Of a stretch of DNA of 64,000 nucleotides, positions 1 through 11,450 are shown piece by piece; the first letter of the stretch is position 1; every line of letters begins with the position of its first letter. Source of the stretch: Porogramme epimiltina (taxonomy: Eukaryota > Basidiomycota > Agaricomycetes > Polyporales > Polyporaceae). The notes beneath the pieces are model-generated. The model ran no database searches, was not told where the DNA came from, and saw nothing but the letters and a program-made list of their open reading frames with translations. The stretch lies in NCBI GenBank assembly GCA_900155495.1, contig FTLJ01000214.1:27116-91115 (forward strand). Direction: 5' to 3'. A program made the position numbers and the translations under genes.

Positions 1-2490
1 CCGTGAATAACAGCCCTCACGAAGTGAGTCAAGGGACCTACGCGCAGCACTTCTTCCTTCGGCCGCAGCAGGCCATAGTCCGCGAAGGAGCACAGCTCGA
101 TAGACCATGCCATGTGGCTAAGCTTCCTCCTGAGGGACCTTTCGTCGGTGTTCTCGCAGGGCATCTCTTCCTCATCACCGACGTAAGCACCGACGCCTAA
201 CTGTAGCTGATTAATAGCACGGCGAAGATCCGGTTGAGCCTGCGGGATAGAATGGGGATGAAGACTCTCATCTGCGTTACGTTCACGCAGTTCTAATGGG
301 TTTCGGGAACCCTCGAACAAGTCCACCCCTGTCTGCACATCGAGTAGCACGTTCTCAGATAACGACATCGCACGGAGATACGAGGCCGCCAAGGGAACGG
401 CACAAGGCCTGAGGTGGAGAATGCACTGCAGTGGAAGGTCCCGCGTAGGCACCAATCCGATGTCTAGCAACCAAGTGAGCGGTCGGCTCGACAGGATAAC
501 GTAACACGGAAACGTACCGCTGCATGTCAAGACAACAGGACGTCTGCATTCTTTGATGATTCTCGTCAAGGTGGGCCAGAAATTGGTGTCTTCACGGAAG
601 AGAATATCGACCTCCTCGACTAGCACAATTGACTGACTGATCTCTGCGGCTGCTGCTTCTGGAGTAGCAGAGCCTGTGCTGTCCTGGTCAGTCTTCGTAG
701 CCTGAATATCTCCAGAAGGCTCTTCGTCGTCGGACACGACTCTTTTTGCGAAGAAATTAGCTTTCGCCTGTGCCTTCGCCTTCGCTTGGTCCTTCGGCGG
801 GTGCTGTGTTTGCCGGACGAGGTGATTCTTCCCAACGTCACCAATAAGCTTTTGTAGTGCGGAGCCGCTCCGCTCGCCTATGCCTGGATAGACCTCGAAG
901 ACGTCCCATCCGAGCTCTTCGGCGCATGCATACACGGATGCTGTCTTTCCGCAGCCTGGGGGGCCGGCTAACAAAATCGTGTTATATATTGTGTCGCCGA
1001 ATTGAGCCGGTTCGTAAGCGAAAGGTGGAACGTTGTCAGACGGAGTGAGTGAACTCGTCTGCTCGTCGTCCACCGGTGGGTCCGAACCGTCAGAGCTTTC
1101 CCCTGTGTCTGCGTGCCTTAGACGTGATAGTCGAGGGTGAGTGAAGTCGGTTTCGTCCACTGTGTCGATGATGTTCAACGGATCATCCCCGTCTGTGAAA
1201 ACAAGGTCCAAATGGGGTTCGTCGTCAGTGCGGTCATCTGCGCTCCAGGTCCCTTCGGGCTCTTCAGATTCCACACGGCGTCGCTTGCGCTGCACGTCGC
1301 GGACGATACGAGGACGTTTCGCGCCGCGTGGGTCTTTTGCCTTCTTGCTCTTTTGTTTTCCCTTATTGTTAGAAGTTGTTGAGTTAGATGTGGGAGCTTC
1401 GCTCGGCCCATGGATGTGGAGCTTGAGGCTAAGCAACCAGTCTCGGAGGTAGAGAGCAGATTGTTCGTTTCCCAGCACTTCCTCAGCGCGCTTCGGACGC
1501 CATTTGTCGTTCCATAGCAGGCCTTCGCTCCCATTCACTTGATTATTTGAGCGGGTACGGGTTCGCTGTTGCGCCTCCAAGACACGACTGATGGCAGGAT
1601 ACTGTCTGTGGTGTGTTGGAATGCTCGCCAGGCATGCCCTTCGGGTTGACATATCCCTAGGGTCCAGGACGTCGAAGGGAGTGGGATAAACCGTACGGGC
1701 ATCTGAAGGACGTTTGAAGGGATTGCTAGCGGCAGGAGGATCGGCAGAAATGTCAATGGCAGTCTCTCGATTTCTCCCAGAGCGCTCGCGGCGAGAGAAT
1801 TGCGACAGATAGGTGGATGGTGTAGCCTGAGGGCCACGCACGTGTTGATTTTCGTGGTCTGGATAGGGAGCCGTGGGCATCGGTGGCTTCGTGGAGGGTT
1901 TGCCATAGTAGCTAGTAGAGGGAGAGGGGTCCACCGCCTGCTTGCGAGGCGCGAAGATGGAGAAGAGGGACTTCGGTGCGGGTGGCGGTAATTTCGTTTT
2001 CACGCCAGTCGGAGAGGATATAGGGCTACTGTCCGCAACCACAATGGGAATGTCGCGGCTTCCGCCCGTCGGATCCTTCTCGCCTGACATATGCTTGAGA
2101 TGGATTGGTCTGTAAGAGACGGATTCTACTTACCAGAAGCATCCGCGTCATCGTTTACCGCATCCTCTCTCTTCCCTCCATCATCGCTAATAGTGAGTGG
2201 GCTTGACGACTCGACGGGTAGTTCCTCCGGTAGTGGATCGGCCTCTGATGAAAGGATGTCGATGACGTCGTCGTCCGGGACTGAGCCGTTGAGAGAAGGA
2301 GCCGCCGAGGTAGATGGAGTACTCTTGTTTGACGCAGCCCGAAGTCCGAAGGCATCCAAGAGGGACGTTTGGCGGGACTTCGAACCCGTGAGTAAGCGTG
2401 GTTCCGGGTGGGTGTGCCCAACAGAGAAAGACTCACAAGATCGTTCTTGGCTATTTTCTTGCTCCTTGACTTCCCCGCAGCGGGAGGCAT
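1..2490 (-). CDS. ELG1: Elg1/ATAD5-like AAA+ ATPase, PCNA unloader (5' part, partial)
   Basis: Clamp-loader-type ATPase of the Elg1 replication-factor-C-like complex, which unloads PCNA (often SUMOylated) from DNA in the nucleus. The model is 2490..2437, 2377..2134 and 2083 to beyond base 1, with phases that join cleanly. The start is the ATG at 2490, followed by a basic stretch and a degenerate PIP-like motif (QTSLLDAF). The N-terminal region holds SUMO-interaction-like patches (VIDILSSE, IPIVVADSS). The AAA+ core follows: LWNDKWRPKRAEEVLGNE, Walker A GPPGCGKT near 930-965, Walker B-like VLVEEVDILF, and the sensor-2-like DLRRAINQLQ. The Glu-Glu in the Walker B position is the ATAD5 pattern rather than the RFC DEAD/DEVD pattern. 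The gene runs off the window, so the C-terminus is missing. It shares a 212-bp divergent promoter with the gene at 2703. Confidence 0.88.
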
Positions 2491-2668
2491 TATGCAAGAC
2501 CCAATAGCAAAGATAGAGAGGCAGAAAATGTGGAGACAGAGGAGACTCGAGCGTGTTCACCTGGACAGAGCCGCGGACGCACCATGGTCCGTGTCGCGTC
2601 GACGCGTTCGCGTCTCTGGCACGTGACCTGGTGTAACCTGCCCTGAATCGATGGGATGGGAGTGCCCT

Positions 2669-2674
2669 TATAAA
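2669..2674 (+). promoter_or_regulatory. TATA box
   Basis: TATAAA lies 29 bp before the ATG at 2703, within the 212-bp gap to the divergent ELG1 start. This spacing implies a very short leader for the plus-strand gene. Confidence 0.45.
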
Positions 2675-2702
2675 CCCTTGCGCGTCTGTTCCTCTCTCTC
2701 CA

Positions 2703-3338
2703 ATGGACTCCTCGCCTCAGAGCAGGGTCGTCTACCGGAGAAGCGCCGGAGTTCGACCTGTGCGGCGAGAGGTTACCCAGAGCGAGCTGGTAAGCGTGTT
2801 CTTCCTTCGTGCACCCCACGATAGCTCACCTATCGTCCCATCAGCGCCGCGACGGCTAATGCAGAGTACCAGGATGCATCAGTCACGCATTTGACACGTC
2901 TCCTGGTGGGTTAGTCTAGTCGTAGGGTAGCTAGGGGCGTCGAGTGAGTACTCTTTCATCCTTGCACCCCAATTGCAGATGCTTACTGATCACTACCCCT
3001 TCGCGAAGTGCGGTGTGGCGGAGAGCCGTGAGCTAGGTCGGTCGGTCTGAGTCGAAGCTGGATGCGAACACGTACCTCAGTCGTGAGCCAGGCGTCCAAT
3101 ACCCATGTACGTGCCTCTTTCACATCGTTGCGTTGACCTTTGCGGCTGATCACCCGGCCACCGTTTGCAGCGTGCCTGCGTAGCACTGGCGAGTGCTGCG
3201 CATTGCCCGCCTAGCGGGAGTTTAGCGACACTTGTCGCGCGCCGACCAGTGCCCTGGATCATCTGGATCTTGAGTGTGCAGGTTGTGGAAAGCAAATCAA
3301 TTACCCCAGGACATCCTGCGAACTCCTCCGACGTCTAG
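2703..3338 (+). CDS. small five-exon protein of unknown function (118 aa)
   Basis: I do not recognise a family. Five exons join with consistent phases and no stop: 2703..2789, 2873..2905, 2979..3027, 3081..3106 and 3171..3338. All introns are GT-AG and 51-83 nt long. The predicted product starts MDSSPQSRVVYRRSAG, continues through a stretch rich in Ala, Val and Cys (AKCGVAES, ACVALASAAHC) and ends in a hydrophobic patch (PWIIWILSVQVV) before a polar tail. No exon is longer than 60 codons, so a simple ORF scan misses it. Support comes from the TATA box and the perfect phase continuity; the absence of a known homologue is the weak point. The second intron could use an alternative acceptor. Confidence 0.45.
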
Positions 3339-3823
3339 CCGAGAATAAGTTCGCATGTACGGCTTCAGTTTGGTCAATTAACTGTTTTCGTGCCTAATTG
3401 TGCGATACCCCGATGCTACCAAGTTCACAAGCAAACTCTAAGGGCATTGCTTTAAGCGACGCAATATAAAAATAATGCAGTGAGGACCAACCTACTGCTC
3501 TGAGGATATCAGTAGCCGCGTTGACGGAAAGCGTAGATAAGGTTTATCACTCGCATAATCAACAAGCTCTAGGCTTCCCGTGTCCCCATCCTTTACAATA
3601 ATGATACGAGTGCGTACATACAAACACATAGACGCGATAAATGTCCAAAAATACATCATTCGAGGGTTGTCCTATGCAACAACTAGAGAACGTCCAGCGG
3701 AGGCCGCAACGACAGAGGTGTAGCAGTCCTGCTCCAAAGTCCAACGACGTCGTCTCCTCCCCATCCCCGTGTCACCGGCGTAGGCGGAGGCCTCCCTCGC
3801 GAGCGCACTGCGCACGGCCGAGC
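3339..3823. other. intergenic, between convergent genes
   Basis: Converging 3' ends of the small plus-strand gene and the minus-strand phosphoesterase. I see no gene, tRNA or repeat here. The sequence is more AT-rich than the flanks, as expected of 3' UTRs. Confidence 0.5.
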
Positions 3824-6134
3824 TCAGCTGAACACGAGCGCGAGCCCGACCCACAGCGCGGCCGCGGGCCAGAGGATGTACACCAAGTCGAGCGCGATCC
3901 GCTTCGCGAACGACCGCTTGCCAAGGCGCCGCGCGCGCCGCCCCGCCGGTGCGGGCGCGAGCCCCCGCCTGCCCGCGCCCCGGCGCATCGGGAGCGCGCC
4001 GGAGAACCGGAGGAGCGGGACCCAGAACGCGATGCGGCGGCGGCGCCCGCTGAGCGTGAACGTGAACGCGAGCTCGTCGCCGTCCGCGTCGTCGCCGTCG
4101 TGGTACGGCGCGCCAGCATCGTCGTCGTCGTCGTCGTGGTACGCGTACGGCGCGTCGTCGCCGCGGTCGAGCTTGACGCGGAACGCGGGGCGGCGCGCGG
4201 CGTCGTACGCGGGGAAGTCGTCCTCGATCCCGAGCTCGTCCGCGTCGAGGTGCGCGGGGCCCGTCGGGAGGTGCTGCTGCGCGGCGGCGAAGATGGAGGG
4301 CCCGGCGGAGGAGCCGCTGGGCGAGCGCGGGATCGCGGTCGCGCGGAACGTCGGCGTGGACGGGAGGCTGCTGCTTGCTGACATGGTGGGTGCCGCGGGG
4401 GCGCGCAGTGAGCCCTTGGGGAGCTCGTCGGTGGGACTGCCGGGAGGGTGACCACGGGGGGCGTAGAATCCGGGCGTGTTGGGAGACCAGTCGGGCGAGA
4501 AGGGTGTGGGCGGGTGCGGTCCAGGCTGCCATACGCCTGAGGGAAGGCTGCTGATGGAGAAGGACTGGACGAGGGTGGAACGCCGGTGGTGCGTGGGGAG
4601 TGAGGGCGATCGGAGCTTCCGCTGTCGGAGGATAACGAGGGTGATGGTCGTGAGGACAATGAGGGGAAGGTAGCGCCATGAATATACGGAGGAGTAATCC
4701 GGATAGAAGCATGCGACGGTCGACACCGAGGGGAGGTGTGATGACGGAGAGGGTGGTGTGGAGAGGGAAAGAAGTTGGAATCCGGGGTATTCGATTTCAT
4801 TGGACGGGGAGAAGGCCTTAAGAGTAACTTCACGGACGTTCTGCGGCTCGGAATGTTCTGAAGCAGCGGTGGAAGAGCTTGCGGCGTTTCGGGGCGGTAC
4901 ATGCACATAGTCGCAGTAGTCTTTGTCATCCGCACTTGGAGGAATGCCGTGTCAGTGCTAGGCAGCTGCACCGGGAAGATGCGGGGCACTCACCTAAACA
5001 CGATTTCCGGGGTGGTAGTTTGTAGCAGAAGTGTAGTTGTCTTCTTGCCCAACGTATTCTGATAGCTGGGTCCGACTCCACGGCGTATTGTACCCTTCTC
5101 CCGGAGTGGTCCGCACGAGGCCGTATCCGGACGATGCAAGGGTATATGCGTAAAGAGTATGGTATGGCCGGTATCATTTGCTGCCCAAGCGAAGCTTAAT
5201 CACTTGCAACACCGCGCCCATACGTAACATACCTTGCAATGAGCGAATGAACTCAACTGGACCGTGGGGCTTGGCCGTCCAGTGATCGTAGTCGTTGTAC
5301 TTGGCGGCCCTCAAATAGTCCTCCTCAGCAAGCCCGGGAGCATCTAGCATTACAAGTGTATGGTTCCTAATAGACACCTTCTGATTCAACGGTCCGAAAT
5401 ACTTGGTGAATCGTTGACGAGCTTGACGGGCAGCCGCCTGTTCGATATTGAGCCTATGGGGGGATGTGTCAATGGAGGTAAGGCAGTTACGCAAACGAGA
5501 CCGGTTACACACCCGACGTCATTGTTTCCTGGAACGAAGTATGACGGGATCCGGCGATCTAAACGGAAGATGTCTAAGAACTTGTTGTAGTTGCGCTCGT
5601 ATCTGGGCACAGGTAACGACATATTAGGACACATTCGGAGGTAGGGTCGATAAGACCGCAGATTAAACACTCACTCTTCGTCCGACCTTATCGACCGCCA
5701 CGAGGCTAATACGTCCCCCATGAACACCACCGCATCGGGATTCTTGCGCGAGGCAAAGAACCAATGCCGTTTGAGTGTGAAGTCGAAGAGCTTCTGGCGT
5801 AGCGACCCTAGGGTGGACGACCTTGCCGAAGGGAGGAAGCGCGCTTGTGGGTCAGCAATGAGTAGCAGATGCGCGGGCCTCTCATTTGGTATCTGCCGGC
5901 GTACGGATAGGCCATAATCATGCCGTTGAGACGAGCGAGGGCCGGAGAGAAGACGTGGCGACGCACCGGCGATAGAACGCTGTCTTGCCAGGAGCACGAC
6001 CGGAGGGACCAAAGAAAGGATGCGAGCTCGTACCAAAAGATGGAGGCACACCAAAGAAGCCGGAACCAGTCGAGGATGCCCCACCGTGCGAGCCAGGCGT
6101 CGAGAGTGGAGGGTCTGCGCGATGGTGTCAGCAT
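3824..6134 (-). CDS. CDC1: Cdc1/Ted1-type GPI-anchor phosphoesterase
   Basis: ER/Golgi membrane metallophosphoesterase of the Cdc1/Ted1/PGAP5 family, which removes ethanolamine phosphate from GPI-anchor mannose and thereby controls export of GPI proteins. Six exons: 6134..5967, 5892..5675, 5602..5513, 5453..5233, 5180..4994 and 4934..3824, giving 664 aa. The N-terminus has a membrane segment (FRLLWCASIFWYELASFLW). Metal-binding motifs follow in order: IADPQ, FMGDVLASWRS, YFVPGNNDVG and LFTHIPLHR. The family signature VTLKAFSPSNEIEYPGFQLL lies at the start of the last exon. That exon also codes a long Ser/Pro-rich loop, acidic runs (six consecutive Asp near 4130) and a C-terminal membrane segment (LVYILWPAAALWVGLALVF). 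The Asp runs come from GTC-repeat DNA. The family is clear; whether it is the Cdc1 or the Ted1 orthologue is not. Confidence 0.88.
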
Positions 6135-6727
6135 GGCGGCGGTGGGAGAGAAGCTGCGGGGTGCGATTGAGTCGCTGTCGGCCGGCGTGTGCTGTGCGGC
6201 GGCGTCGATCGTGGCGGGGAGGGGTCAGGGGAGGACTGGAAGGAGAAGAAAGAACGGGGGTGTAAAGAAAGAAAGCGGGCAGGGGGGCCGCGAGGCGAAG
6301 CAAGGTGAGACGGGCTGAGACGAGAGAGAGCCCGAGACCAGGCCGGCCGTTGGAGTTCCTGACCAGCGCCGTTCAAGTCGCCGCCGACCCGCCGACGCTG
6401 TCAAAGATGCCCGCTGTGTGTTCTGGCTCCTCCACGTGACCGCGTCCCTTTGGACGGTCCACTGCCATATTTTCTCCTCGGGTCGTGGTATGCAGCCAGC
6501 CTGCCATCGTCCTTGCCCTAATTGCACACGTCCACAGCGTTCCTGACGGTCCGGGAGCGGCACATGCCATTCCTCGACAATTAAATTACAGCATCGCACA
6601 ACGGCTGATACATGTGATCAATCGGGCACAGATCTGGTGTCGTGGCCATGACGTCGTCATCCAAATGGGACTGATGTTTTCCCGCCGGCCTACGCCAGAC
6701 CAGCAACCACCATGTCGTTACTCGGTT

Positions 6728-7880
6728 CTACTTGGAATGGACGCTTCCCTTCCTGCTGTGTGCGGAAGACGCAGGCCAGAAGAAGGCTACAAGGCTGGAC
6801 ACGCAACACACCAGTAAGCATCCCGACGCGAAAATACTCCCACTCCTGGCCAGCCGCGACCACGCAAAGCACCCTACCCCCACCAGTGCAAGCACGAAGC
6901 CACCAGCTGCCAACCACATGCAGAGCGTGTGGCAATGCTCGAGCAAGTGTGTCGGCGGCTGCCCTCTTTTGAACGGGCCGACTTGCTCCACATGCGGGTT
7001 CGAGGAGAATATGGCAGGGATTCCAGGGTCCATCATCACCGACTCTGGCGTATCGGGAGAAGCTGCCTGGGCTTGCGCTTCCTGTGTGCCTCCGCTACCC
7101 ATACGCGATGTCGTTCCCAACTCGAGGTCGGGGTCGGGCTCCTGCTTCTCCCGCGAAGAGACTCCTACGCGGCGCTCCTCCCGCTTGGCGACGGCAAGCT
7201 TGTATCGGATCAGGAAGAACGATGAGAAGAACGCGAGGATGGCTGCGAAGATGTGCATGACCATTCCCCCGGCAAGCGCGCCGTTCGCGACTTGGTTCAC
7301 GATCGTGGACCCTAAAAAGGGGTGGTATGGCAATGTGCTCCCCACCAACTGCGACTCCATCGCCGCGAAGAACGTCGTCTAGCACTGAGGTGAGCCCCTT
7401 TGCAAAGTGCACAACTTGGCGGCGGACAAAACTCACGATGACGCTCATCTGCTGCAGGCGGTCCATCCACCCCGCAATAAGTTCGTCCATGATCTTCTTG
7501 CGCTCCATGGAGTCCATTTCATTCTGGTCCTGCTGCGTAACTAACCCGCGTAGGTCGTCAACAACTACTTTCCTCGAATCGTCACCTGCACTCACACTTT
7601 CGTGGAGGATTGACGTTGAAGTTTCCCGCCGGATTCGGAGATAATGGGGCGTACGGGGGAAGTCCGCCCCCGTGCCTAGGGCGTGAGGCGATCAAGAACG
7701 GGTCCTGGGCTCTCGGCGAAGTTGGTGTTGGTGTAAGTGGCTTTGGTTCTTCGACGACCGAATGGGTGTCGGGAAGTATGTGGCCTGGCTCTGAAATAGT
7801 AGGCGTGCAACAGTGAGTGCCTTTTGTATATCCCCCGTATTACACACATGCTATCACTTACTGTTGGCTAATTCTGCCAT
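6728..7880 (-). CDS. basidiomycete multi-pass membrane protein, unknown function
   Basis: Four exons (7880..7862, 7790..7655, 7596..7437 and 7378..6728) code for 321 aa. The start ATG (7880) gives MAELANKPGH. A Pro-rich polar N-terminus and a helical segment (DRLQQMSVITTFFAAMESQL) are followed by a membrane span containing HIFAAILAFFSSFFLIRY, then a charged loop, and two further spans near the C-terminus (MWLAAGGFVLALVGVGCFA; GCLLVCCVSSLVAFFW). From memory, the -AAxxSFxxxFFLIRY- pattern recurs in a family of uncharacterised Agaricomycete membrane proteins, but I cannot assign a role. The second intron uses a GTACGC donor and is the least certain junction. Confidence 0.7.
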
Positions 7881-8649
7881 CGTTTCGTTAGAACGGCTTG
7901 GAACGTCTACTTTGGCGAGACTAAGGAAGGTAGGATGAGATGGGCACCAAGCTCAGTAGCTCGCTCGCCCCTACCACCTTATACTGTAGAGCTTGGATCT
8001 TGGCACATAATTATCCCGTAGCGCTCCTGAGGAAAGCGTGAGCCAACTATGACGCGAGGTCGACATTTAAGGCGCACCGGTCGTGGAGTCCAATCGGTGC
8101 ACTAATGTGTCCCGAATTTTATCCACAAATATGCGGCGTTAGTCTGCGACCTACTCGGGAGGATCTCCACGGAGAACATAGCCCTCCCCCGTGTGACTCG
8201 CAGGGGAGTGTCCAGTGGAGAGATACAGTGGCTGACTCCCGGCAAGTAGCGTGAATTCGCTACGCGAAAGGGAACGTGGAGTAACACGCCAATGCCCCGA
8301 TAGTATCGGGGTTAACAGCTCCACATGCTGGTGTAGGAAATTGGAATGTTCACGCTGGGCTGCGTGACTTGTTCTTCTATTACCGGGCTAGTGAAATTCA
8401 CTCCCCCGAGTAGCTAACATAGCTCCGTCGCCCCTCCGAGAGTGTGTACATGTAAATGTGGAGAAAGAATGTCCCGAAACTGCCCCTAAATATCATCAAA
8501 CAGTTTGCGATGACGGATAGTATGATGGAAGAGCTCTGCGATGGAGAGTTTATGTTCATTTTGAGCACAGGCATCGCTTTGATATTACGAGAACGTTGGC
8601 AATGAATAGCTAACGAAATCAAAACACTCCTCAGACCCGAATCAAAAGA
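7881..8649. other. intergenic
   Basis: Upstream region of the minus-strand membrane protein gene. I see no convincing gene. Short palindromes occur (GTAGCG...CGCTAC at 8246-8263; CCCGATAGTATCGGG near 8297-8311), but nothing ties them to a function. Confidence 0.4.
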
Positions 8650-8758
8650 TGACAAGAGTGGGATTTGAACCCACGCCTGGATACCCAGATGAGAAACCCG
8701 CAAGAGCAGGTAAGCTTTCGCTTGAGTCACACGCCTTGGACCGCTCGGCCATCTTGCC
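8650..8758 (-). tRNA. tRNA-Leu(CAA) with intron
   Basis: Read on the minus strand. The acceptor GGCAAGA pairs with TCTTGTC, with discriminator A. The D arm is GCC...GGC. The anticodon arm TGTGA-CTCAAG has anticodon CAA and is interrupted after position 37 by an intron of about 25 nt. A long variable arm (CTGG-GTAT-CCAG) marks a class II tRNA, and the T arm is GTGGG-TTCAAAT-CCCAC. The anticodon stem has one T-T mismatch. A T4 run a few bases past the 3' end (8644-8647) fits RNA polymerase III termination. Introns in tRNA-Leu(CAA) are common in fungi. Confidence 0.88.
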
Positions 8759-9120
8759 ATATAAACCATACCCTTCAGCATGTATAACGCATGTAATCTG
8801 TCGCGAATTTCGAACGATGTGACAAGTTTACGAGAACGCTGCTTCTCACGGTCTCTCACCATGTTGACGACATGCCTCAACAGAACTCTTCGCGACATCG
8901 TGTGCCACATATCTCCCAAAGATGAGCTCCGAATCGTTCAACCAACTCGGAGATTACTGATACATTGGTAGTATGATCTTAGCATATGGGGTCGTTGGCC
9001 TGCAACGCTAATCCTACATATCGCCGGACAATGTCAAAGTACTGCTCGACAAGCCCTACAGTATATCATGGGTGATGTACGATCCTCCACTGTGGAACAT
9101 ACGCTCCCGTCGAGGCACGT
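8759..9120. other. intergenic
   Basis: Space between the tRNA and the next minus-strand gene. Short open frames exist, but none with splice-consistent extension or recognisable content. Confidence 0.4.
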
Positions 9121-9950
9121 TTAAGTGAAACGAGCAAGAGGCAGCTGACGGGGACGCTGCTGCCTTTGTAAGGGATTCGTGGACATGTTCTGACCTGACC
9201 CCCCGCTACAGCCCCGAACTTTTTCTCCTAAAGCCTCTTTGAATGAGCGGGGAGTGCGCACGATAAATAGGGAGGCCAACCTACCAGCAGTTTCACAAGG
9301 TGATCGGCAATCCTTTGGGCGAGTGTTTTTAGGGATATTTGGCCATTGTGCCCGATATTGATCTGGGAGCGGCAATGCGTGGAACTCCAGCCATCGAGCT
9401 AGAATTTCTGTGAGTGAAAAATGAAGCGATTGTGCGACATGCTATCCCTCACCTTGAATCCTACGCTGATCTTCTCGTGTCCGTCGATCAGGCGTATAAT
9501 TCTTTCCGCGTCGGTAAAATCGCCATTTCCTGAGATGGCGACGGCGAAAGGGATTCCTGGACGGCGTCTAGCATCGCAGAATGTAATTGTTTCTGGATTG
9601 AAGTTACGATCATGTTCCCGACATGACCACACGTTCTAAGGCGTTGCAAGTGAGTTTGTCATAAATTTGATCGAAGTACGTGTGTTTGAAGCTAGCTCAC
9701 CTCAAGATCCTCGAATCTCAACGCGTCGTCCAGTTCGTAATGACGAGAAATATTTTCCGGTGTGAGGGTGGGGTATGTGATTCCCGATCTATGTGGGCCT
9801 TGAGCCTGCATCCTACGGAAGTTCTCAAGGGCCCAGGCCTGATACTCGTTCCAAGCGATATCGCCCTAGGTAGAATTGTGAGTATACCCTGTCTGGCTGT
9901 CCAAGTAACGCGCTTACCCCCGCTGCTCCTCCAGAGCTGCTACGAGACAT
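9121..9950 (-). CDS. five-exon protein of unknown function (202 aa)
   Basis: Five exons join in phase: 9950..9918, 9865..9701, 9635..9453, 9398..9285 and 9234..9121. All introns are GT-AG and 50-65 nt long. The product begins MSRSSSGGAAG, then has an aromatic acidic segment (GDIAWNEYQAWALENFRRMQ) and a compact middle (RPGIPFAVAISGNGDFTDAE). The LDGWSSTHCRSQINIG segment and an amphipathic helix (LKTLAQRIADHLVKLL) come next, before a basic Gln/Arg-rich tail. The GW...RSQ...IG segment recalls uncharacterised basidiomycete proteins, but I know no function. The last acceptor was chosen two bases downstream of a weaker AG to avoid an immediate stop. The region looks like a lineage-restricted gene rather than noise because four junctions keep frame without forcing. 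Confidence 0.6.
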
Positions 9951-10499
9951 GTGGAAAATGGGATGTGGGGGGAGGCGTAACCATCAGCTGGCTGTGAGCT
10001 AATAGACAGATTCTATATATCTTCACGTCCACAAAGAGCAGCCAAACTCTCATACCGCCCGAGCCAAACACCCTCAATGAGATCTCTGGATGTCAGGGAT
10101 AAAGGACTGGCTGGATTTCCCGGTCCACGACCCTACGCCGTGATATCCCGCTGACCTCTAGGGTGCTGCCGCGGGGAACTTTATTTATATGGAGACTGGT
10201 GTACGGACGTGCACACACAGGACGTAAAGGCGCCGCCCGCGAGGCCGCGATATCAGGCTGGATTGAGGAAACCTTTTGCCACTGACGAGGGCTCTTGGGT
10301 GTAAACCAGCATAATCGTCGGCCTTGTTCATCATTATGCTGATACTAAAAGTACGCCGTTTGTTTTTTCCTTGGCCCGCCCGGAGGTAGAATAGTACTAG
10401 AAGAGTTCGGCGAGATAGGCGAGCAGCTGAAGGGGTCAGACAGTCCATGCGGCCATTCCTCGTATACGTGCTGGACTCGGTGAGTTGACAGTGTACTTT
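9951..10499. other. intergenic
   Basis: Upstream of the 202-aa gene. A 52-codon minus-strand frame starting MKSTLSTHRVQHVYEEW (ATG near 10502) is present but has no supporting features. Nothing else is recognisable. Confidence 0.35.
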
Positions 10500-11450
10500 T
10501 CATATTGAGGAGGAGTATTTATGAAGGGATATCTTCGTCAATTTACACTTGTTGACCTTGGTATCAATCGGGATACTCCCTTACTCCCCCTAGTCAGGAT
10601 CTAGCTAACCAGAACCGCAGAAGTCTTACATTCGTGCGAGCAAAAAGGTAAAGTGACTTGATCACCCAGCTTACCCGGAGGTGCCCGTTAACTTCAGGAC
10701 CGCATAACGAGAGTCGGACGAAGCCTGTTCAAGGAATCGAGCTCCGAGATCTCCGAGCCCGACTTTGAGATGCGCGATGGCGGAATCTAGCTGGATATCA
10801 CGGATGCATTAAGCAAAAGGGATGTCGATCGTACGATGTACGCGAAAAAGCCAAAAAGTTGGCCGGGGACTGTGGGGGGAAGCATGTCAACAGGGGCTGC
10901 GTGCTGCGCCACCACGCCGCACGGAACAGAGCTTGCTTCGGAGGCCCGACTCCCATGCGCGTATTATACCGGCGTCTCACCTTTCGATCAGTTATCCATT
11001 CGCTTGCCACGAGCCGTAAGCTCTGTAGAAGCCTGTCATAGACTATAGTGCCACGAGGTGTGGGGCCGCCGCAGAACTCGTGCCTGAGAGCCAGAAGTTG
11101 GATAAGTGTTGAGGCGGCGGTACTTACTACGCAGACCGGTCAGGAGAGCATTAGATATTGACGATTGTAAAGAGGTGGTATGGGCCAATTGTTCCAATAG
11201 CGTAGGCGTCCATACACTGTTAACAGTGCAATCGTCGCGCGGACTTGACGCGGTACTCCATGTGCGCACTGTGTTTGAGTAGTCCGTTGACCATGAGTAA
11301 GTGAACGACATCCAGATATTTGACACCAAAGTTTCAGAAGAGCACCCGAGGACGGAATATTGGCGCGCTCGTCCCGCCGCAAAGGACTATATGCACGCTC
11401 ACAACTCGGGTTCTACTTACGCAGTTAACGACAGACAATATCCCGAATGA
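10500..11450 (-). pseudogene. possible decayed or unresolved multi-exon gene
   Basis: Several minus-strand segments look coding, but I could not join them into an intact gene. In order they include a frame with YLDVVHLLMVNGLL, a frame with MDAYAIGTIGPYHLF and the piece HEFCGGPTPRGTIVYDRLL. These are followed by LDSAIAHLKVGLGDLGARFL and finally IPIDTKVNKCKLTK, ending at a stop at 10500. The last three can be joined through GT-AG introns, one of them about 200 nt. The upstream pieces carry in-frame TAA codons that no good intron removes. It may be a pseudogene, or a real gene with exons I misplace. No family is recognised. Confidence 0.25.

Noticed and set aside
3641..4381. Long plus-strand open frames opposite the Cdc1-type gene
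   Set aside because: Arg/Pro/Val-rich shadow frames caused by GC-rich codons. The minus frame has the family motifs.
8246..8311. Short palindromes as possible regulatory hairpins
   Set aside because: They are isolated, 15-18 bp long, and far from any gene start I can support. Expected by chance in a sequence of this length.
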